DNA of 64,000 nt. Source: Stromatinia cepivora. Lineage: Eukaryota > Ascomycota > Leotiomycetes > Helotiales > Sclerotiniaceae. The position numbers and the translations under genes are program-made. Shown here piece by piece: positions 57,409 to 64,000 of this stretch. The DNA lies in NCBI GenBank assembly GCA_014898415.1, contig RCTD01000002.1:2914001-2978000 (forward strand), written 5' to 3'. Numbering within the stretch: position 1 is the first letter of the stretch; the number at the start of each line of letters is the position of its first letter. The notes beneath the pieces were generated by a model. That model searched no databases, was not told the DNA's origin, and was given only the letters and a program-made list of their open reading frames with translations.

Positions 57409-58735
57409 GAGAATTAATAAGTCCAATATAGATAACAAACTAAGATATCGATCTCTAGGAGTATAGCTTAACTAAATCTGTTTTTAGAATAATATACCAT
57501 CATTTATTTCAGAAATCATTTCCCTTTATCGAAGGAATTGTTGCTCATCGTAATTAATTACTAATTATAGATTTAGGTAGTAATTTGGAGGTAGATTTCA
57601 TTTTTGAATTTTGTTATATAATTGAAAGATTTTACTAATCCTGTATTTGTAATTATCGAAATAAAGGTCATTCGATAAAGGAAAAAAAAGAGGGAGTATT
57701 TCTTTATCTAATGATAACAATTCATTCGATTTTTCAATACCAGATTTTTCGGATGATAAATTAGATGAAAAAGAGAGAGAAAAAAGATTATCGAAAATTA
57801 CTGACTTTTTAATCAAAACAAAAGATAAGGGGAGTTGTAGAGAAAGAAACAATTATTTATATATTCAATATATGAAATCGTTGATCGCTAGGAAATATAA
57901 TTTCTATAACGAATACTTTATTGATTCTTTCAAGTTGAATAATCGTTAATATTAGAATTGTAATACTTATCTATATATTCCTTTGCCGGCTTTCCTTTAT
58001 CCTTTAGTAGATTATTATATCACTATTTATCAATAAAATTCGAAAATAAATTCTTTATTCACCCCTTTATTTTTATAATATATTGATTATTGATTATATA
58101 ATTCAAATAGGGATATAGAATTACAATAAAAATGATATTGAAGATCGAAAAAAAAAAAGAAATTGTTTTTTTGCCTCTATATTATCGTTCCCTCTCTTCT
58201 TATTATATTACTCATTGAAATCTTCAAAAGACCGAATAGAAGAAGTATATTGTGATTTCGGAAAACAATAATAAAGATAAGAAAAAAAGAATAATAAAGA
58301 AAAAGAGGAAGAAAGAATGAATAGTATATCCAAAGAAAAGGGAAAGAAGGGATAATCCTTTGGCTCTTATAATATCGATAATATCAATAACTCCGATTAC
58401 TCCAATTATTCTTTGTTTCTTAATTATTGCAAATAATCTAGAGATTCTTTTATTTGAACTTTAAACTATTGAACTTAGAAAGAAACTTATCCTTTTTCGA
58501 GAACAAAAAAATGAAGAGTGGAGAAATGATTAGTTTTGATTGTTCTTTGTTTCCTGATAAATATAGAGTATATAAATTGAAATATATTATAGAAAAATAT
58601 AATAATTTAAAATACCAAATAGGATTTATTCTATCTATACCAAAGGGAAAAAATATAAGCTCCAGATTATCATTACTCAAATTCTATAATCGTTGTTATT
58701 CAAGCTTTATAATTGTTGTTATTCAAATTTTATAA
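57409..58735 (+). pseudogene. Antisense frame of copia-A, second full copy
   Basis: Counterpart of 5688-6991. Part one reads with a DIDLWEYSL.KSV-like block (57440-57490), then a HHLFQKSFPFIEGIVAHRNQ block. Part two is KEREKRLSKITDFLIKTKDK near 57770-57830. Part three (58454-58735) has 93 open codons with YRVYKLKYIIEKYNNLKYQI. Stops differ in position from the other copy. The shared blocks argue for past coding, but a fully open frame is seen in none of the copies. Confidence 0.38.
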
Positions 58736-58751
58736 TCCTATTGCTCATATC

Positions 58752-59200
58752 TTATAGATTGAGAAGGGATCGGAAGTATTCGAACTTTTGTTTTATAAGA
58801 TTCTTGATGAGTTTATTAGCAATTATATCGATGATCGATAGATAGATTATATAAAAGTTCCCTTTTGAATATTCTTGATATAACCATATATTTTGGATAT
58901 CGATATAATATAGTTTTGTAATGATCCGTTTGTTCTTATTAATCATCAATTTGATCATTTATTGATTGTTGCAAAAGATTATTATAGATTCTTTCATTAT
59001 TAGATCGATCTCTTTTAAGAAATATAAAGTTGTTATGGTTTCTTTTGATATACATTCGACTCCAAGAAGTTCTATTTTGGTAATCGAAATAATTATGGTA
59101 TCTTGCTTGAATGCTTTCTATATAACTAAGCCACCGAAAAGGGATATAATGTATCTTTGGGATAATCGATGAGTATCTGGATCATCTATAAAAAAAGTGT
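58752..59200 (-). pseudogene. copia-A RNase H, second copy (uninterrupted)
   Basis: Minus-strand frame with IKLMINKNKRIITKLYYIDI (58958 onwards) followed by QNIWLYQEYSKGNFYIIYL and KNLIKQKFEYFRSLLNL. It contains the target site of the Ty3 insertion of the other copy in its undisturbed form. Stops upstream near the CDNQ block. Confidence 0.88.
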
Positions 59201-60830
59201 TTGAGAAGATAAGAAGTTGTAGTATTTAATCATCATTATATTGAATTATAAAATACTTTGTATTCTATAAATATTGTAAACAATAATCGACAGTTTTCAT
59301 ATAATCGCTCGATGAGTTGATCAAATAGTGATTCAATTACAAAACAGCGAATAATATATCTACTTTTATAATGATTGCAATATATAATATTGAGCCCATT
59401 TTCTTTTGATATATTTTTATAATATATATAGAAGCTTAACCCTGATTTTTCCGAAATATTATTATCGGGAGCGGTATATTTGCTGTCCTATTTGTTATTT
59501 TGAATTTCTTAGTAATCTTCTTAATATATATATTATAAATTAATTATAATTTTTTTTTAGATCGATTATAAAGTATATATATACTCAAAAATCATTTAAT
59601 GTTTTTTAGATCTTATAGTTTATATATAGCTTTGATTCCCTTAATGATCTTTATAACAATTGATTTGTTTTTTTTATAATAAATGATCTGAACATTATTT
59701 ATAAAGAAAAGAATTATGATAATATATTTTGGGTTAATGTATAAATACAATTCCTTTTTGTATTATATCAATTCTAGTTTCTCAAATGTTCGAATGAAAT
59801 CCCTAAACTATATAGCTAAGGAATCTTATAGATTATACAAAACTCAATCAATTATAACATTTTTGTTTGGGATTTTGTATCTATCAGGTAGATAGTATAC
59901 AATTAGAATATTAGAAGGATTATATAGAATATTAACAAAAGCATTGATTATATTATATTACTTTGTTTCAAAATTGTATTTAACAATAATTATTATTATA
60001 ATTCGGAATGATCGATTTGTTAATATAATAATATAAATAATCTCAATAATATTTTTAATCTAGAGATCTCCTTATATTATTAAATATAAGCGATAACGAA
60101 TAATTAAATCTTAATTATCATATTTATATATAAATATTTATTAAAGGGGGATCGGTTTTGAAAGTTCCGATCCAGAATCGATTTCATGTCAGGTTTTTTT
60201 AGCCTTAAAATTATTAACCTTAAGATCGCAATCTTGTTTGAACCAATATCTTATTTGATGATCTTCTAATTGGTAATAAAAACAAAATAATTTTAGAACT
60301 ACAAATATATGAATTCGAGGAAATAGTATTATCTATAATCTATTGATCATAAATTAAATAAAAGGTAATAATGGTTTTGTTTCAATTTTAATAGTGATTA
60401 TATTGTGAATTGTTACAAATTAAGAATATTCCTTTATATCATCCATTCTTTGCTGATCAAATCAGAATATAGAATAAAAATTATTTAAATAGGGTAATTC
60501 CATTAAATTTGTTCTTTGAAATATAACAATTCCTATATAGGATTCAATATTGGGATTGTTTTTTTAATAGTATTACTATATGTATAATTGTTTTTATATG
60601 TATACTAATTGTTTTAGGATGTAAAAGCCAAATGATTCCCAAAAGAAAAATGACTCCGAATGATAATTGTATAATTGAAATTCAAACGGATTGATCTGAG
60701 CCCTGAATATTTCAATCTTTATAATATAAACTCTTTTAAACATTTATTCGAGATTATAAGTCTGCAAGTCCTTTATGAATCGATTAAATGAATATATAAA
60801 ATATAATAGTCTTTATAATAACTGAATTTC
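59200..60830 (-). pseudogene. copia-A reverse transcriptase, second copy
   Basis: Colinear with 18721-20320. The RT blocks are recognised mainly by alignment with that copy, including the ALYNL region near 59830 and the FIDN-like region near 59690. Strongly decayed. Confidence 0.7.
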
Positions 60831-62640
60831 CTTTATGGAATACTTTAATTAATTATTTTAATATATATACTTCCTTTTAGAATATTAAAGTTGATTGATT
60901 GGAATGGTCTTTGAATTATTTTTGTATATATTATAAAGAATTTTAATGATATAATTAATAAGCTTATACTTTATATTCCTTATATCAATATATTCAATAA
61001 AATCGGGATCCATATTATTATTATAGGTATCTTTTTGAACAATATTAATATCTTTATTTGCAAAATATAATTATTCTTTAATGAAAAAATCGATTTCTTT
61101 AATTTCTTTAATAAAAGAATCGACCAATATTTGTATATCTTCATTATATATTTTATCCTTACCACCTGAAGAATTAGATAGATTGGATAATCCTAAATCA
61201 ACTTTTTTATTCCTATTATCATTTTTTAGATCTATATCTACCCCCAAGACCAATTCGTTTATAAATAATAGATTTGAAATATACTTAATAAATAAATCAA
61301 GGGCTTTTCGATCCGTAAAAATAAGTAGATAAATAAAATCCTGATGATTGTCCTTATTTTGAATAATCATCCTATCCAATTCGATATGATTTTGTAGGTC
61401 AAAAGCTTTAGCAAATTGCTTAAACTCTTTTGTAATATAAATATCGATCATTCAATTGATGGAATCTATACAATAAATGAATTCCTTATTGAATTTTATA
61501 TTTCGAATAACAATAACTTTATCAAACTTAGGTATTCATATATAATAGATCAATATATTTAGAATATAGTCCATTAAATATTCAATATATACTCGAGAAT
61601 TGATTTTGTACTATTTCCTATTAATTCCAGCTTTTTTGTTTTTATCCAAAGGATAAACTCGGTATCCATATTTGTAGATTCCATTCCAATTGGGATAGAG
61701 ATCATTAGATATTTTTTCTACAAATAAAGGATTATTTTTGCGAAAGTAATTATAAAATTATATATTGAATACCTTATTAGGCGATTTGAAGGATTTGATC
61801 TTCAAAGAATTTATATTATATAAATAAATAACAGTTTATACTACTTTCACCCACAATTTGTTCAATAAATCTATTGTAATCCGTATTTTTATCTATTTTG
61901 TAATTATTTCTTATCCTATATATTTTGATCCTTTATTGAATTTATATATATGAGATAAGAATAACTTGAATTCGATATCTTCTTGCTTAATCCATTTCTC
62001 AAATAATATTACTCTTATAATTCCAATAACAAATGTATTATTATCCTATTTAATCATTATAATCGTTAGGCCGTACTTACAATAAACCCAGATTATAAAG
62101 CTTTGAATGATTACAAATACTTCATTATATATTTTATGATAAATTGGATATAAAAAGATTTTACCATAATATATTTCTTTAATTAATAGAAGCTATAATA
62201 TATTATTATACTCTTTATCGAAATCAAAAAGATTCTATTGAATTTTATAGAAAGACTAAAATAACTAACGATCACTTAGAATATGAAAAATGACTTGCTT
62301 TGTATGAGTGTAAATGCAATCGGCATAATTGGAACAAATAATACTTTTTATTTTGATATTTTGCGTTACAAATATTAAATATTTAAAAGCTTCCTTTCCC
62401 AAATGTTTAAAGCGTTTATACTATATTTCACTCATATCTTTTCTTAAAAGAGATAGATCGCGAAAATAATGAAATGCTTTGTTTATTTTTTTACTTATTG
62501 TTGGATATATTATAGAAGGGTTGTTTATAGGAATAGATAAAAGAATATTCGAATAAATAAAAAGCGGTTTGTGTTTTAAGAATATAAGATTTTCAGTATA
62601 AATGTATTGAACAATTATTATATTATTTGTATAATTTTCT
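60831..62640 (-). pseudogene. copia-A integrase and linker, second copy
   Basis: The linker 61451-61071 has 126 open codons (IDIYITKEFKQFAKAFDLQN, then IYLLIFTDRKALDLF and LGVDIDLKNDNRNKKV). It is the better preserved copy of the block at 20868-20620. Integrase core not readable. Confidence 0.6.
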
Positions 62641-64000
62641 TTATAAAGAATATAATTATATCCTGAAAACTATAGGCCGATTTTCTTCAATCGAGTTTCC
62701 AAAACGATATTAATATGAAAACTAGGGATGAATATTATATTATTCAAGATTAGATCATTATTAGAATAATCTTCTTTTTTGATGATCCCTTTGATAATAC
62801 AAATCCTACATTTTAGGATTTAGAAACTGGAAATACTTGTTTCTACAAAATTATTAAAATCGGATAATCGATATTGATAATTATTCAATAGAGATATATT
62901 ATTTACGATATATATAATATTACAATTATCAAACAAAATATTATTAAACAGATAGTATACTTTTATTGTTGTAAAGTATACCCCTAATTAATTATATTGA
63001 GTATCCAAGATAACAATATTAATTGAAGATCTTAAAGAATCAATAGAACCTTTTATCCATTTCCTTTTGATCCAATCAAGATAAAATTGCTTTCATAAAT
63101 ACAATCTTATTCAATCCCTAATTGCTTATAATTCATTTTCGCTGAATACTTTTTTAAATAATGGATTAATTTTTCCAATAAGCATTAACTTTATGGCTTT
63201 GTAATTGTATACAATATAACTATAACCAATTTCATTGTTCCATTTAGATTCGGTTTTGCAAAGATATTCCCAAATCTTCTTAATCCTTTGATTACTTTTA
63301 GAATTGATATTCTTTTTATTTTTCTTAAATCTTTTATCATTTTAAAAAAAGATAAATATAGAATATACTCCTTTTTTAATTTTTAAAGAAATAGAATTTT
63401 GAAAGATTAATCCTTTAAAAATGTTTTCGAATTATTTAAATAAAAGATTGGGTAATCCAAATTGATTATTCATTTCGATTTATATGATTATAGTATTTAT
63501 CCAGATTAGGATTATCCTAGTATTAATAACTTATAAAAAAGTATTGATAATAATTTCATTTTGTACTTCAATAATTTTATATACAAAAGCTTTGGTATAG
63601 ACTATAATCCAATCCCTGTACCATTTGATAAAATCGGTTCTATTGAACAAAGCTTGCGTTAGAATAGACCGATATTCTTGTAATACTGTAAATTTAACAA
63701 TAGTTATTATAAATACAAATTTCTTTTTGAATACATTGATGATCATCTTAAATAAAAAAACTATAATACCCTAATTGAGAATGGATAGCTTTATAAAGTG
63801 TACTTAATCAACTAACAATTCAATCCACTTATAAATATTCCTGAAAGTTTTGTGATTCTATATATATTTTTATTGTCGATATCAATACTCCAATTGAAAA
63901 AAAATAAGCTCGAAAGAGATTTTTTAGAAAATAATTAGAAATGAAATAATAAATCTATTAAAAATGAATCCCGATGTATTACTATCAGAATCTTTCATCT
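62641..64000 (-). pseudogene. copia-A protease and gag, second copy, partial
   Basis: The protease counterpart is at about 62650-62950, with the PGFHINI-like closing block aligned to 22159-22455. Gag follows to the right and is cut by the window edge; 63746-63531 is open for 71 codons and may be part of it or a shadow. Confidence 0.65.

Larger units (their letters stand above)
56509..64000 (-). mobile_element. Second copia-A copy, cut by the window's right edge
   Basis: 3' LTR 56509-56817 (309 bp), C-run (polypurine tract), then a colinear copy of the copia-A interior. Landmark distances agree with the first copy, once the Ty3 insertion is removed, to about one base over 7 kb. About 790 bp, including the 5' LTR, should lie beyond 64000. 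The left flank reads ATTAG just before the LTR, a candidate TSD. The copy has no nested element, so it shows the RNase H intact in layout. Confidence 0.9.

Noticed and set aside
1..64000. Reassigned genetic code (TAA/TAG read as Gln, TGA as Trp), as in some ciliates or mitochondria
   Set aside because: Stops fall at Gln and Trp sites, but intact CAA/CAG and TGG coexist in the same frames, copies differ in where the stops are, and catalytic residues are also lost. RIP-type C-to-T and G-to-A change explains all of it.
1..64000. Mitochondrial DNA, because of the very high A+T
   Set aside because: Nested LTR elements, Fot1/pogo and Tad1 LINE with TSDs, no mitochondrial gene, and a balanced-composition island point to nuclear DNA.

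Overview
The window looks like a piece of a filamentous ascomycete nuclear genome from a gene-poor, repeat-packed compartment. About 85-90% of it is extremely A+T-rich and made of retrotransposons and DNA transposons eroded in the manner of RIP (repeat-induced point mutation). Recognisable reading frames run for hundreds of codons, broken mainly where CAA/CAG (Gln) has become TAA/TAG or TGG (Trp) has become TGA/TAG. Copies of one element differ mostly by C/T and G/A transitions. One block, about 41.0-47.3 kb, has near-balanced base composition and escaped most of this decay. No tRNA, rRNA or CRISPR array was seen, and no gene looks fully intact. The species cannot be named from the sequence.

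Layout. 1-929: 3' end of a Ty1/copia element (copia-B) with its 3' LTR. 962-2802: 5'-truncated 3' end of a second copia family (copia-A). 2803-4773: a foldback repeat and a decayed gene of unknown family (UF). 4774-24285: a complete minus-strand copia-A element with 309-bp LTRs and target-site duplication (TSD) ATATC, split inside its RNase H by a complete 11.2-kb plus-strand Ty3 element (7158-18372, 291-bp LTRs, TSD CCAT). The Ty3 element carries an extra reading frame of about 1,060 codons behind its integrase. 25.1-25.5 kb: tandem repeats. 25.7-30.6 kb: a large decayed DUF3723-like gene. 32.2-34.4 kb: an unidentified decayed frame. 35782-37966: a Fot1/pogo DNA transposon with long terminal inverted repeats (TIRs). 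38483-39729: a decayed alpha/beta-hydrolase gene with an intron still visible. 40-47.3 kb: the base-balanced island, holding a less damaged UF copy and a Tad1-like LINE that has lost its RT core. 47547-49306: a second, different Fot1/pogo element. 50.1-56.5 kb: a minus-strand chromovirus (Ty3 with chromodomain) whose RT catalytic motif is interrupted by a 1,677-bp gag-only LTR element (150-bp LTRs, TSD TATAT). 56509-end: another copia-A copy, colinear with the first and cut off by the window edge.

The elements record an order of events: copia-A landed before the Ty3 element, and the chromovirus before both the gag-only element and (inferred) the second copia-A copy. The features that no standard element explains are the Ty3 extra ORF, the antisense frame shared by copia-A copies, the UF family present as one decayed and one sheltered copy, the repeat-bearing DUF3723 gene, and the unidentified frame at 32-34 kb.
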